From contig CAVWYD010000019.1 of NCBI GenBank assembly GCA_963759055.1, positions 1 through 64,000 of the forward strand: DNA of 64,000 nt. Reading direction: 5' to 3'. Shown here piece by piece: positions 39,346 through 48,094 of the stretch. The translations under genes were made by a program, and so were the position numbers. The notes beneath the pieces were generated by a model. It did no database searches. It was not told the DNA's origin and was given only the letters and a program-made list of their open reading frames with translations. The DNA is from Thiosocius sp963759055 (lineage in GTDB: Bacteria; Pseudomonadota; Gammaproteobacteria; Chromatiales; Chromatiaceae). Position 1 is the stretch's first letter; each line of letters begins with the position of its first letter.

Positions 39346-40845
39346 ATGATCAAGACACTGCATCATTACATTGACGGCCGCCGAGTCGAAGGGGCCAGCG
39401 GTCGCTACGGCAAGGTATACAATCCGACCAACGGCGAGATTCAGGCCCAGGTTCCCTTGGCATCCGCAGACGAGACAGCAAGGGCGATCGAAGTGGCAGC
39501 CGCCGCATTCCCTGCCTGGAGGGACACCCCTCCGCTGCGCCGCGCCAGGGTGTTCTTCCGTTTCAAGGAGCTTCTGGACAAACACCTCGATGAACTTGCG
39601 GAACTGATTTCCGCGGAGCATGGAAAGGTGCTCAGCGATGCGCGGGGCTCCGTGATCAGGGGGATGGAGGTGGCTGAGTTTGCCTGCGGCGCCCCCTACC
39701 TGCTGACCGGCTATTTTTCCGAGAACGTTGGAACGAATGTGGACAGCCACTCCATGCGTCAACCGCTGGGCGTATGCGCGGGCATCACACCCTTCAACTT
39801 CCCGGCCATGGTTCCGATGTGGATGTTTCCGCTGTCCATAGTCTGCGGCAACACCTTCATCCTCAAAATCTCCGAAAAGGTACCCTCGACCGCGCTTCGA
39901 CTCGCCGAACTGCTGACAGAAGCGGGCCTGCCGGACGGTGTCATGAATGTGGTCAACGGCGACAAAGAGGCGGTCGATACCCTGCTCACGCACCCCGATG
40001 TGGCCGCCGTCAGCTTCGTGGGCTCGACACCGGTGGCCGAGTACATCTTTCAGACAGGCACCCATCACGGCAAGCGCGTACAGGCCCTGGGGGGCGCCAA
40101 GAACCATATGGTCGTGATGCCTGACGCGGATATGGACCAGGCTGCCGACGCCCTGATGGGGGCGGCTTATGGCTCAGCCGGTGAACGTTGCATGGCGATC
40201 TCTGTGGCCGTCGCCGTGGGAGATGCGACCGCCGACGCCCTGGTCGAAAGACTGGCCCCCCGCGTGGAAAAGCTCAAGATCGGGCCCAGCATCGATCCGG
40301 ATTCCGAGATGGGTCCGCTGATCACCCGGGACCATCGGGACAAGGTCAAAGGCTATGTCGACCTCGGTGTTGAAGAAGGCGCCCAACTGCTGGTCGACGG
40401 CCGCGAGTTGTCGATTGAGGGACATCCTGATGGCTTCTTCCTCGGCGGCTGCCTGTTCGACCGCGTGACCACAGAGATGCGCATCTATAAAGAGGAGATC
40501 TTCGGTCCTGTCCTGTGTGTGGTCCGCGCAGCCGACTTTGAGACCGCATTGAAAATGGTCAACGATCACGAATATGGCAATGGCACCGCGATATTCACCC
40601 GTGACGGCGATACCGCACGCACCTTCGCCTCGCAGGTCCAGGCCGGCATGGTCGGTGTCAATGTGCCCATACCGGTACCTATGGCGTTCCACAGTTTTGG
40701 CGGCTGGAAGCGTTCGTTGTTTGGCGACATCCATGTCCACGGCGCCGAGGGCATCCGCTTCTATACGCAACTCAAGACGGTGACGTCACGCTGGCCTACC
40801 GGCATTCGTGCCGGCGCCGATTTTCATATGCCGACAATGAAATAG
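39346..40845 (+). CDS. mmsA: CoA-acylating methylmalonate-semialdehyde dehydrogenase
   Basis: Oxidises methylmalonate or malonate semialdehyde to propionyl-CoA or acetyl-CoA with NAD+ and CoA, in valine, inositol and beta-alanine breakdown. 499 residues, with catalytic C282 in GSAGERCMAIS, the NFP segment of ALDH (ITPFNFPAMVPMWMFP) and the MmsA-type C-terminus (HSFGGWKRSLFGD, FYTQLKTVTSRWP). The usual KPSEK reads KISEK here (172-177 region), a mild deviation. It is followed after 53 bases by a beta-hydroxyacid dehydrogenase that could feed it semialdehyde. Confidence 0.95.
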   Translation: MIKTLHHYIDGRRVEGASGRYGKVYNPTNGEIQAQVPLASADETARAIEVAAAAFPAWRDTPPLRRARVFFRFKELLDKHLDELAELISAEHGKVLSDARGSVIRGMEVAEFACGAPYLLTGYFSENVGTNVDSHSMRQPLGVCAGITPFNFPAMVPMWMFPLSIVCGNTFILKISEKVPSTALRLAELLTEAGLPDGVMNVVNGDKEAVDTLLTHPDVAAVSFVGSTPVAEYIFQTGTHHGKRVQALGGAKNHMVVMPDADMDQAADALMGAAYGSAGERCMAISVAVAVGDATADALVERLAPRVEKLKIGPSIDPDSEMGPLITRDHRDKVKGYVDLGVEEGAQLLVDGRELSIEGHPDGFFLGGCLFDRVTTEMRIYKEEIFGPVLCVVRAADFETALKMVNDHEYGNGTAIFTRDGDTARTFASQVQAGMVGVNVPIPVPMAFHSFGGWKRSLFGDIHVHGAEGIRFYTQLKTVTSRWPTGIRAGADFHMPTMK

Positions 40846-40898
40846 CCGGCCAATCATTCGCAATAAGAAACCATCATCGCAACAGTTCAGGGGACAGC

Positions 40899-41771
40899 AT
40901 GAGCAACATCGGATTCATCGGCACCGGCATCATGGGCCGGCCCATGGCGGGCCACCTGTTGGCCGGGGGACATAAACTATTCCTCAACCGGCATCGCACG
41001 CCTCCACCGGGCGAACTTACAGAGGGCGGCGCCGTCGAATGCGGCTCTCCCGAAGAGGTCGCGCAGCGGGCGGATATCATAATCACCATGGTGCCCGACA
41101 CGCCCCAGGTGGAGAGCACGCTGTTTGGCGAGAATGGGGTCGCTGCAGGACTGAGCCCCGGCAAACTGGTAATCGATATGAGCTCGATCTCACCGATCGA
41201 GACCAAGGTATTCGCCTCCAGAATCAACGAGCTCGGCTGTGATTATCTGGATGCTCCGGTGTCTGGTGGCGAAGTCGGTGCCAAGGGGGCCTCTCTGACA
41301 ATTATGGTCGGAGGCAGCGAGGCGGCCTTCGAAAAGGCCCGGCCATTGTTCGAGCTTATGGGCAAGAACATTACCCTGGTCGGAGAAAATGGCGCAGGCC
41401 AGACCTGCAAGGTGGCCAACCAGATCATTGTCGCACTGACCATCGAGGCGGTCGGCGAGGCACTCGTGTTTGCCTCCAAGGCCGGCGTGGACCCGGGAAG
41501 GGTGAGACAGGCACTGATGGGCGGTTTCGCCGGCTCAAAGATTCTCGAGGTGCATGGCGAGCGCATGATCAAACGTACGTTCGATCCGGGATTTCGCATC
41601 GGGCTGCACCAGAAAGATCTGAACCTTGCCCTGTCAGGGGCGCGCGCGCTCGGGGTCAGTCTTCCGAACACCGCTACCGCCCAGGAGCTGTTCAACGCCT
41701 GCGACGATGCGCTTGATCACTCCGCCATGGTTAAAGCGCTGGAAGGCCTGGCCGGTCACGAACTCGGTTAG
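40899..41771 (+). CDS. Beta-hydroxyacid dehydrogenase (GarR/GlxR-like, tartronate-semialdehyde reductase type)
   Basis: NAD(P)-dependent interconversion of a 3-hydroxy acid and its semialdehyde. 290 residues: N-terminal Rossmann motif GFIGTGIMGRPMA, substrate motif DAPVSGGEVGA (119-129) and catalytic lysine K171 (GQTCKVANQ). The C-terminal QKDLNLAL motif points to the GarR/GlxR branch rather than classical MmsB. In this setting it could act on tartronate semialdehyde, malonate semialdehyde or 3-hydroxyisobutyrate. A good RBS (CAGGGG) precedes the ATG. Confidence 0.88.
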   Translation: MSNIGFIGTGIMGRPMAGHLLAGGHKLFLNRHRTPPPGELTEGGAVECGSPEEVAQRADIIITMVPDTPQVESTLFGENGVAAGLSPGKLVIDMSSISPIETKVFASRINELGCDYLDAPVSGGEVGAKGASLTIMVGGSEAAFEKARPLFELMGKNITLVGENGAGQTCKVANQIIVALTIEAVGEALVFASKAGVDPGRVRQALMGGFAGSKILEVHGERMIKRTFDPGFRIGLHQKDLNLALSGARALGVSLPNTATAQELFNACDDALDHSAMVKALEGLAGHELG

Positions 41772-41910
41772 CCTGCAAATTGCATGAAGGCGGACTGTAG
41801 ATTGAAGTCTGCAGTATCATGGAAGTGTTTGAATAGTTTCAGCTTTCATTTTTGCAGTAGCAGTTCGTCCTGTTTGCAGGTTAGATCAACAAACATAGGG
41901 AAGAGTATTC

Positions 41911-42312
41911 ATGCCGACCATCCATGCACGCATCGACCAACTCGATCACTCATCATCAAGGGGACAAGTGCGTGACCATTCCCTGGTCATGGACCGCCCC
42001 GAGCCAAAAGGTGGAAAAAACAAAGGCCCCATGGGTGGAGAAGCTTTACTGATGGGTCTTGGCGGCTGCTTCATGAGCAACCTGCTGGCCGCCGCCAAGG
42101 CCAGAGAGATTGGAATAAGCAATGCGCACCTGGACATTGCCGGCGAACTTGCCGATTCTCCGGCCCGATACACCTCTATTCACATGAAGATATCGGCACA
42201 ATGCGACTCAAAAGAAGAACTGGACAAGCTCACCACCATCGCCGATCGCGGCTGTATCGTTGCCAACACCCTTCGTAATGCGGTCGAACTCACCATCGAG
42301 TGTACCGACTGA
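41911..42312 (+). CDS. OsmC-family peroxiredoxin-like protein
   Basis: A 133-residue cytoplasmic protein of the OsmC/Ohr superfamily, which reduces organic hydroperoxides. The two redox cysteines are present: C53 in GLGGCFMSNLLAAAKARE and C115 in DRGCIVANTLRN. The spacing fits the YhfA/OsmC branch more than Ohr. It lies 139 bases after the GarR-like gene, with a possible RBS AGGGAAGAG before the ATG. Confidence 0.87.
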   Translation: MPTIHARIDQLDHSSSRGQVRDHSLVMDRPEPKGGKNKGPMGGEALLMGLGGCFMSNLLAAAKAREIGISNAHLDIAGELADSPARYTSIHMKISAQCDSKEELDKLTTIADRGCIVANTLRNAVELTIECTD

Positions 42313-42421
42313 AAAACAGCCCTGGTTCTGTTGACCCGACCGCCCAATATGTCGGAATCAGCCGCACCCACAACAGCAAAAACTAATAAGCGAAATTAGC
42401 AGTCAGATCACCTGGCGTGCG

Positions 42422-42555
42422 ATCATTCCGCATTAAGAATCAGGTTTCGGAATGATGAAGCCGGTCCGTGGATCACTGGTACAAAAGGCGGGGCCCAACC
42501 CGGGTTTCAGGCGCCGAACCCGTGATCAATCTGCTGGTTGGGAGATAACAAAGCT
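42422..42555 (+). promoter_or_regulatory. Possible structured 5' leader of the bacteriohemerythrin gene
   Basis: The 243-base gap after the OsmC gene holds four perfect short inverted repeats in its last 134 bases: ATCATTCCG/CGGAATGAT (42422-42430, 42448-42456), GATCAC/GTGATC (42471-42476, 42522-42527), CGGGTT/AACCCG (42501-42506, 42517-42522) and CCCAACC/GGTTGGG (42494-42500, 42536-42542). The last pair covers the first bases of the Shine-Dalgarno GGGAG. The second and fourth pairings cross, so they would be alternatives or a pseudoknot. No known riboswitch class was recognised. Confidence 0.35.
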
Positions 42556-42963
42556 ATGCCAATTCTCGTCTGGTCGGAAGAATACAGCATCAACGTTGCG
42601 GAGATTGACGAACAGCACAAGAAACTGCTCGAACACGTCAACAAACTGCACGCGGGCGTGGAGGAACAGATCGACAAGGAAGACCTGCATCAACTGGTTA
42701 TGGACCTGTACGAATACACGCGCTTCCATTTCGCGTCCGAGGAAAAGCTGATGAAACAGCACGGAATGGGGCAAACCAAGAAACACCATAGAGAGCACAA
42801 GCTGCTGCTCAAGCACCTGCACCATATCTGCAATGCCATATCCGAGGGGAAACGTCCCGCTTTTTATTCTGAGTATGACGTGTCCAACGACTGGTTTCTG
42901 GCGCACATCATGGGTTTCGACAAGAAAATGGGGGCCTTTCTAAACACCAAGGGCGTTTATTGA
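42556..42963 (+). CDS. Bacteriohemerythrin
   Basis: A single-domain, non-heme di-iron oxygen-binding protein of 135 residues from the ATG at 42556, with GGGAG 11 bases upstream. All seven canonical ligands can be read: H21, H58, E62, H77, H81, H117 and D122 (HFASEEKLM, HHREH and AHIMGFD). Single-domain forms act in oxygen storage, delivery or sensing in microaerobic bacteria. It is alone between OsmC (upstream) and a convergent gene cluster. Confidence 0.93.
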   Translation: MPILVWSEEYSINVAEIDEQHKKLLEHVNKLHAGVEEQIDKEDLHQLVMDLYEYTRFHFASEEKLMKQHGMGQTKKHHREHKLLLKHLHHICNAISEGKRPAFYSEYDVSNDWFLAHIMGFDKKMGAFLNTKGVY

Positions 42964-43082
42964 CTGCGAAGGCATGAGGATAGTCGGCGCCATACAACTG
43001 GCCGGACCGAGTTCCGGGTTTACCCCACACACCGTTCAGGAAAAGTATCGGTCCGACTGACACGAGCCCAGGAACATCCAGG

Positions 43083-43265
43083 CTACGTATGGTCAGGCCC
43101 GGATCTGATTTCGTCTATAAAAGCCACAAAGGCCATTACCAGAACAATCGCGACAATAATCGGAAATGCAATAGATTCGGTGTTGTCCCAGATCGAATAG
43201 GCCAACCCCCCTATAAACAGGGAGAGAATAACCATAGCCAGCGATCCGCAGAGGATATTAATCAT
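43083..43265 (-). CDS. Small two-helix membrane protein, function unknown
   Basis: A 60-residue protein with two hydrophobic segments (about 3-26 and 33-51) joined by WDNTESIAFP and a short acidic/basic tail. A GGGAGG site lies 12 bases before the ATG. It is the last minus-strand open frame after the amidase gene, 62 bases apart. No family is recognised; the amino-acid pattern and RBS support a real gene, moderately. Confidence 0.55.
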   Translation of the reverse strand: MINILCGSLAMVILSLFIGGLAYSIWDNTESIAFPIIVAIVLVMAFVAFIDEIRSGPDHT

Positions 43266-43327
43266 GAAATTACGATGCCTCCCTTAACATAGTGTTGACC
43301 CTGCACTTTCTCAGCATTTATTTCGCT

Positions 43328-44653
43328 TCACTCGGCGACTCGCTGGACCAGCCAGGCTGCCGTACGTAACAGGCGGGCGTCATCGCCTCTGGCTGCCGTC
43401 AACTGCACACCAACAGGCATCCCGCTTGATCCCTGCAGGATTGGGAGCGATATACTCGGCACCCCGCACAGAGACCAGGGTGTGCAGAAAACAGGGCTAC
43501 CTGTTGATTCTAGTCCAATCGGCGCCTCACCGGTTGTCGCCGGGGTCAGAATGGCGTCGTGCTCCAGCAGGATTTCACCCAGAGCCTCGTTCAATCTGGG
43601 GATCTGCTCCACCGCGTGGTTGTAGTCAACCGCCAGACACCGGCGACCGCGTTCTATCATCTCGCATAATGTCAGGCTCAGGCGGTCCCTCGCCCGCTCG
43701 TATTCACGTCGAAAACTCTTTGCCAGATCGGCTTCCATAATGGTGCGATGCCATTCGATGGCGTTCTCCAACAGCTCCGAGAGGTCCAGCTCTTCCGCCT
43801 GGTCTCCGAGGAAATCCAGCAGTTCGCCAAACCCATCCTGAACATCCTTATCTGCCTGATCCCAAACTGGCGTTTTAACGAATGCAAAGTGCGGCCGAGT
43901 CGGCGGCTCCTGGGCGGCAATGCCCACGAGATCCGGACGGGCCCTTGCACGCATGTCCGGGTCACGTTCGTCATAAGCCATCATCTGCTCTGCGATCAGG
44001 GCCACATCGCCCACGCTCCGCCCGAAAACGCCGACATGGTCCAGAACACGCGACTGCTGCAATACCCGATAGCGCGAAATCAACCCGTGGCTGGGCTTAT
44101 ACCCATAGACCCCGCAATAAGAGGCCGGGCGGATAACGGAACCATTGGTCTGGGTGCCGATAGACAGCGGCACCATATTCGCGGCCACGGCTGCGGCGGA
44201 CCCGCTGGACGACCCACCCGGGGTACGATTGGCATCATGTGGATTGGTGGTTTTCCCCGGCGCATAGACCGCCAGTTCGGTGGTAACCGTCTTGCCCATG
44301 ATGATGGCGCCGGCCTCTCGCAAAAACGCGACGGCCGTGGCATCGAAGGCAGGGGTACGACCCGCGTGCAGCACTGTCCCATCCTCGGTCGGCATGTCTT
44401 TGGTGTCGAAGATATCCTTGACGCCGACTGGGACCCCGTGGAGAGGCCCCAGCGCTGCCCCACTGCGCCGGTGAAGGTCAGCATCACGTGCCTGTTGCAA
44501 GGCGTACTCAGGATCCAGATGTACCCAGGCACCTACTGTATCTTCCTGGGAGCTCATCCGATCCAGACATGACTGGACCAGTTCCTCGGACGTGCATTCA
44601 CCGGCGCGGATTGCCGCAGCAGCCTGTGCCGCGCTCATCTCAGATAGATTCAT
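43328..44653 (-). CDS. Amidase-signature family hydrolase
   Basis: Hydrolyses a carboxylic amide to acid and ammonia. 441 residues with the Ser-cisSer-Lys triad K79 (VGVKDIFD), S148 (GGSSSGSAAA) and nucleophile S172 (TQTNGSVIRPA), spaced exactly as in malonamidase E2 (69 and 24 residues). It is not GatA by context, since no gatB or gatC is near, and the substrate loop differs. It follows the TRAP genes on the same strand by 65 bases, so the transporter may import its substrate or export its product. Confidence 0.9.
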   Translation of the reverse strand: MNLSEMSAAQAAAAIRAGECTSEELVQSCLDRMSSQEDTVGAWVHLDPEYALQQARDADLHRRSGAALGPLHGVPVGVKDIFDTKDMPTEDGTVLHAGRTPAFDATAVAFLREAGAIIMGKTVTTELAVYAPGKTTNPHDANRTPGGSSSGSAAAVAANMVPLSIGTQTNGSVIRPASYCGVYGYKPSHGLISRYRVLQQSRVLDHVGVFGRSVGDVALIAEQMMAYDERDPDMRARARPDLVGIAAQEPPTRPHFAFVKTPVWDQADKDVQDGFGELLDFLGDQAEELDLSELLENAIEWHRTIMEADLAKSFRREYERARDRLSLTLCEMIERGRRCLAVDYNHAVEQIPRLNEALGEILLEHDAILTPATTGEAPIGLESTGSPVFCTPWSLCGVPSISLPILQGSSGMPVGVQLTAARGDDARLLRTAAWLVQRVAE

Positions 44654-44718
44654 CAGTAATTTTCACTGCACAGCGTTGGGAAGAGCGCCGCCCGGCGGGA
44701 GCGGCGCTGTCTTTATGC

Positions 44719-46065
44719 TCAGCCAAACAGATATTTCGGCAGCCAGAGGGCGATTTCCGGGAAGATATACATCAGCGCCATGGCAGTGATGACGATCGCC
44801 AGATAGGGCATGATCCCACGGAAGATCTCCATCAGTTCCACGGTTTTCCCCGCCACACCCTTGAGGTAATAGGCGGACATCGCCATCGGCGGCGTCAGAA
44901 ACGAGGTCTGCAGATTGAGCGCGACCAGGACACCGAAAAACAGCGGGTCGACGCCGAAGGTGCTCAGCATGGGCAGGAAGATGGGCACGAAAATGATGAT
45001 GATCTCGCTCCATTCCAGCGGCCAGCCGAGCAGGAAGATAATGAGCTGGGCCAGGATCAGGAAGCCGACCCTGCCGACCTCCATCCCGAGCACCCACTCT
45101 TCGATCAGGCCATGACCACCGAGATAGGAGAACACCGATGCGAAGGTCCAGGAACCCACAAACAGCCAGCACACCATGGCCGAGGTCCTGGCACAGAGAA
45201 ACACGGCTTCTTTCAGACGCTGCCATGTCAGGGCGCGGTACAACGCAGCCAGTAGCAGGCCACCGAGGGAGCCGACCCCCGCCGCCTCCGCTGGGGTCGC
45301 AATGCCGGCAAGAATCGAACCGAGCACACCCAGGATCAGGGCGAACAAAGGCACGAATGAGGTCAACAACTGCCAGAGAACCCGCCCCAACGAAGGAACG
45401 TCCTCCTCTTTCGGCTTCGGCGCCAGCGACGGATTGAGGGTGGCACGGGTGATCACGTAGATCATGTACATGCTGGCCAGCATGATCCCGGGGAACAGCG
45501 CGGCGGCATACAACCGCACCGGCGAAACCTGGGCAATGGCGGCATAAACGATAAGCATGATGCTGGGCGGTATCAGAATACCCAGGGTACCGCCTGCACA
45601 GATGACACCGGTCGCGAGCTTCTTTTCATAACCCGCCTTGAGCATGGCCGGCAATGCCAGCATGCCCATCAGGGTCACCACCGCACCGACAATACCCGTG
45701 GCGGTGGCAAACACCGCACAGGTCGCGAGCGCCGCGACCGCCATCGAACCCGGGACATGTCGGGTCGCGATCTGGATACTGAAAAACAGCCGGTCGACGA
45801 TATTCGCGCGCTCTACCACATAACCCATGAACAGGAACAGAGGCACCGCCACCAGCACGTCGTTCGACATGACCGAGAAGGTGTTCTGGACAAACAGGTC
45901 AAAGATTCGGTTGTCGAAGATATGTTCCCATTGATCCGGCGTGGCATAGGCGTAGTAGCCGAAGCCGAGCCCCATGGCGATCAGCGTGAACGCAATGGGG
46001 AAACCGAGCAGGACGATGCCGATGAACAGCACCAGCATCACGATGGCAATCTGAGGATCGGTCAT
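44719..46065 (-). CDS. dctM: TRAP transporter large membrane subunit (DctM)
   Basis: Inner-membrane transport subunit of a tripartite ATP-independent, ion-driven uptake system, 448 residues with about 11-12 helices. The typical motifs are VAVPLFLFMGYVVERANIVD and GGTLGILIPPSIMLIVYAAI. Its ATG overlaps the dctQ stop by four bases (ATGA). Confidence 0.95.
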   Translation of the reverse strand: MTDPQIAIVMLVLFIGIVLLGFPIAFTLIAMGLGFGYYAYATPDQWEHIFDNRIFDLFVQNTFSVMSNDVLVAVPLFLFMGYVVERANIVDRLFFSIQIATRHVPGSMAVAALATCAVFATATGIVGAVVTLMGMLALPAMLKAGYEKKLATGVICAGGTLGILIPPSIMLIVYAAIAQVSPVRLYAAALFPGIMLASMYMIYVITRATLNPSLAPKPKEEDVPSLGRVLWQLLTSFVPLFALILGVLGSILAGIATPAEAAGVGSLGGLLLAALYRALTWQRLKEAVFLCARTSAMVCWLFVGSWTFASVFSYLGGHGLIEEWVLGMEVGRVGFLILAQLIIFLLGWPLEWSEIIIIFVPIFLPMLSTFGVDPLFFGVLVALNLQTSFLTPPMAMSAYYLKGVAGKTVELMEIFRGIMPYLAIVITAMALMYIFPEIALWLPKYLFG

Positions 46066-46652
46066 TTGGCCTCTCCCCCTTCAATGAGATCTTCCCGATG
46101 CTTGTGGATCGCCATTGTCTCGGTTTCCTCGACGTCATGCAGGCGTGCCGGCCATTCACCGGTCCGCAGGCACATGACGCAACGCATGGCTTCGGCGATC
46201 CCTTGCAGCAATACCAGGGCGCCGGCCACCGGGATCAGGGTCTTGAAGAAATAGATCTGCACGCGCGCAGGGCTGCTCCAGCTGACCTCCTTGTAGCGCC
46301 AGGAGTCGGCGGCGAAATCGTATCCGTACCAGATCAGCGCAAACACGCCGGGCAGGAGAAACAGGATGTACAGCGTCAGGTCGATCCCGGCCTGGACCCG
46401 GACGGGCAGCAGTCGATGAATGACGTCGCCGCGCACGTGACCGTTGCGAGACAGGGTATAGGCACCGGCCATCATGAACAGGGCGCCGTACATCTGAACG
46501 GCCATATCAAAGGCCCAGACGGTTGGCGCATTGAGGACATAGCGCACGAACACCTCGTAACAGGTGGCGAAGGTCAGCACCATGATGCACCAGCCGAACG
46601 CCTTGCCCACCCAGGCGCTGAGACTGTCTACGAAATACAGGAAGGGATTCAT
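46062..46652 (-). CDS. dctQ: TRAP transporter small membrane subunit (DctQ)
   Basis: A four-helix membrane partner of DctM, 196 residues from the ATG at 46652; a TTG at 46679 is also in frame. The segment NAPTVWAFDMAVQMYGALFM and the preceding TCYEVFVRYVL are characteristic of DctQ. The N-terminus is immediately hydrophobic (FVDSLSAWVGKAFG). Confidence 0.9.
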   Translation of the reverse strand: MNPFLYFVDSLSAWVGKAFGWCIMVLTFATCYEVFVRYVLNAPTVWAFDMAVQMYGALFMMAGAYTLSRNGHVRGDVIHRLLPVRVQAGIDLTLYILFLLPGVFALIWYGYDFAADSWRYKEVSWSSPARVQIYFFKTLIPVAGALVLLQGIAEAMRCVMCLRTGEWPARLHDVEETETMAIHKHREDLIEGGEAK

Positions 46653-46758
46653 GTCAACGCCCAGAAAAAATTCAGACAACGCTAATCGGGGACGGCGCCG
46701 CGAGGCGCCGCCCCCATTTCAGGTCCGGAGACCGAACACACCGGACCGGGGCAAACAC

Positions 46759-47928
46759 TTACACCGGCGAACCGAAGTAATGTTTATACGCACCCTCGTA
46801 GTCCGGCGCATTGACAAGCTCGAACGCGCCCACCCGCTTCATCCAGGCCTTCTGCGACTCCACGACCTTGGCGAAGTAAGGGTCTTCCATGAATTTCGGC
46901 AGCACCTTGTCCCAGGCAACGAGCTGAGCAGCCATGATCTCGTTTGGCGTGCGGTGCACTTTGACCCCATGCTCTTTCTTCAGCGCCGTCAGGTCGCTGG
47001 AGTAGCGGTCCTGGGCCTTCCACGACATATCCGACGATGCCGCCTCGGAGGCGTACTTGAGGATTGCCTGTTGCTCCTTCGACAGAGACGCGTACTTCTT
47101 CTTGTTGAAGATGATCTCGAACGACTCCTGCGACTGGTGGAAACTGGCCAGGTAGTAGTTCTTGGCCACGTCCTGCATGCCGAAGTCCTTGTCCGAGGTC
47201 GGGTTGTTGAACTCGGCCGCATCGATCAGGCCGCGCTCCATCGCCGGCTGGATCTCGCCACCGGGCAACTGCACCACCGACATGCCCATCTCCTGCATGA
47301 CGTTGGCCGCCAGACCGACGGTGCGGTATTTCAGGCCCTTCATGTCAGCCACGCCCGCAATTTCCTTGCGGAACCAGCCCAGCGGCTGGGCCGGCATCGG
47401 GCCAGAGAAGAAGCCGACGATGTCCAGTTGCAGGATATCGCGCAGCAGCTCTTCGTAGAGTTCCCTGCCGCCGCCGTAATGGATCCAGCCGAGCAGCTGG
47501 TTGGCGGTCCATCCCCAGCAGGGGCCTGTGCCGAACAGCGATGCAGCCGCGTTTTTACTGTACCAGTAGGCGGTCACGAAGTGCGCGCCGTCGATGACGC
47601 CCTTGTGCACGGCTGTCTGCAGCTCGGCGGTCTTTACCACGGCGCCGACATCCAGATAGTCGACTTTGAGCGAGCCACCCGACATCTCGTTGACGCGGCG
47701 GACATAGTCTTCTGCGTACTCTTTGAAGATGCCACCACCCCAGGCGCCCTGGAGCTTCAGGACGGTGGGCGAAGAGTGCGAGGCGCCGGTTGAGATCATC
47801 GGGAAGCCGGCTGCGGCGGTGCCGGCAGCAGCGGCCAGGCCGCCCTTCAGAAACTTACGGCGGCCTTCCGACGCGTCTGCTTTTTCCGCAACATCTGACT
47901 TATCGATCTTTTTTTCTATATCTTTCAA
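46759..47928 (-). CDS. dctP: TRAP substrate-binding protein, TakP-like, Tat-exported (DctP)
   Basis: Periplasmic binding protein of 389 residues. The start is TTG at 47928, because GGAGG lies eight bases upstream; an in-frame TTG at 47943 would overlap that site. The signal is of twin-arginine type, with RRKFLKGG at about 23-30 after an unusually long, charged N-terminal region. The mature part has the 2-oxo-acid/lactate-binding (TakP/FcbT1) pattern: GPCWGWTANQLLGWIHYGGG, YRTVGLAANVMQEMGMSVVQ and AAEFNNPTSDKDFGM. The substrate is thus probably a 2-oxo or 2-hydroxy acid (inference). It is first in dctPQM. Confidence 0.93.
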   Translation of the reverse strand: MKDIEKKIDKSDVAEKADASEGRRKFLKGGLAAAAGTAAAGFPMISTGASHSSPTVLKLQGAWGGGIFKEYAEDYVRRVNEMSGGSLKVDYLDVGAVVKTAELQTAVHKGVIDGAHFVTAYWYSKNAAASLFGTGPCWGWTANQLLGWIHYGGGRELYEELLRDILQLDIVGFFSGPMPAQPLGWFRKEIAGVADMKGLKYRTVGLAANVMQEMGMSVVQLPGGEIQPAMERGLIDAAEFNNPTSDKDFGMQDVAKNYYLASFHQSQESFEIIFNKKKYASLSKEQQAILKYASEAASSDMSWKAQDRYSSDLTALKKEHGVKVHRTPNEIMAAQLVAWDKVLPKFMEDPYFAKVVESQKAWMKRVGAFELVNAPDYEGAYKHYFGSPV

Positions 47929-48094
47929 TGATCTATCCTCCAATTATTAGAATCTACTTCAATAACCTTTTTTTCGATTGTCTCCGCGAAACCGTTCCTC
48001 CTCCATCATTAGTACCACTTACACGAATCCCAGAGCCTCTTAAAGATAGCCTTGTTTCACGCCTTCCGTATACAAGGCATCCGGTCCCAGTGGT

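Noticed and set aside
42313..42555. A known riboswitch (GEMM c-di-GMP, guanidine) before bacteriohemerythrin
   Set aside because: The conserved cores of these classes are absent. Only the inverted repeats remain, so it is listed as a possible unknown leader.
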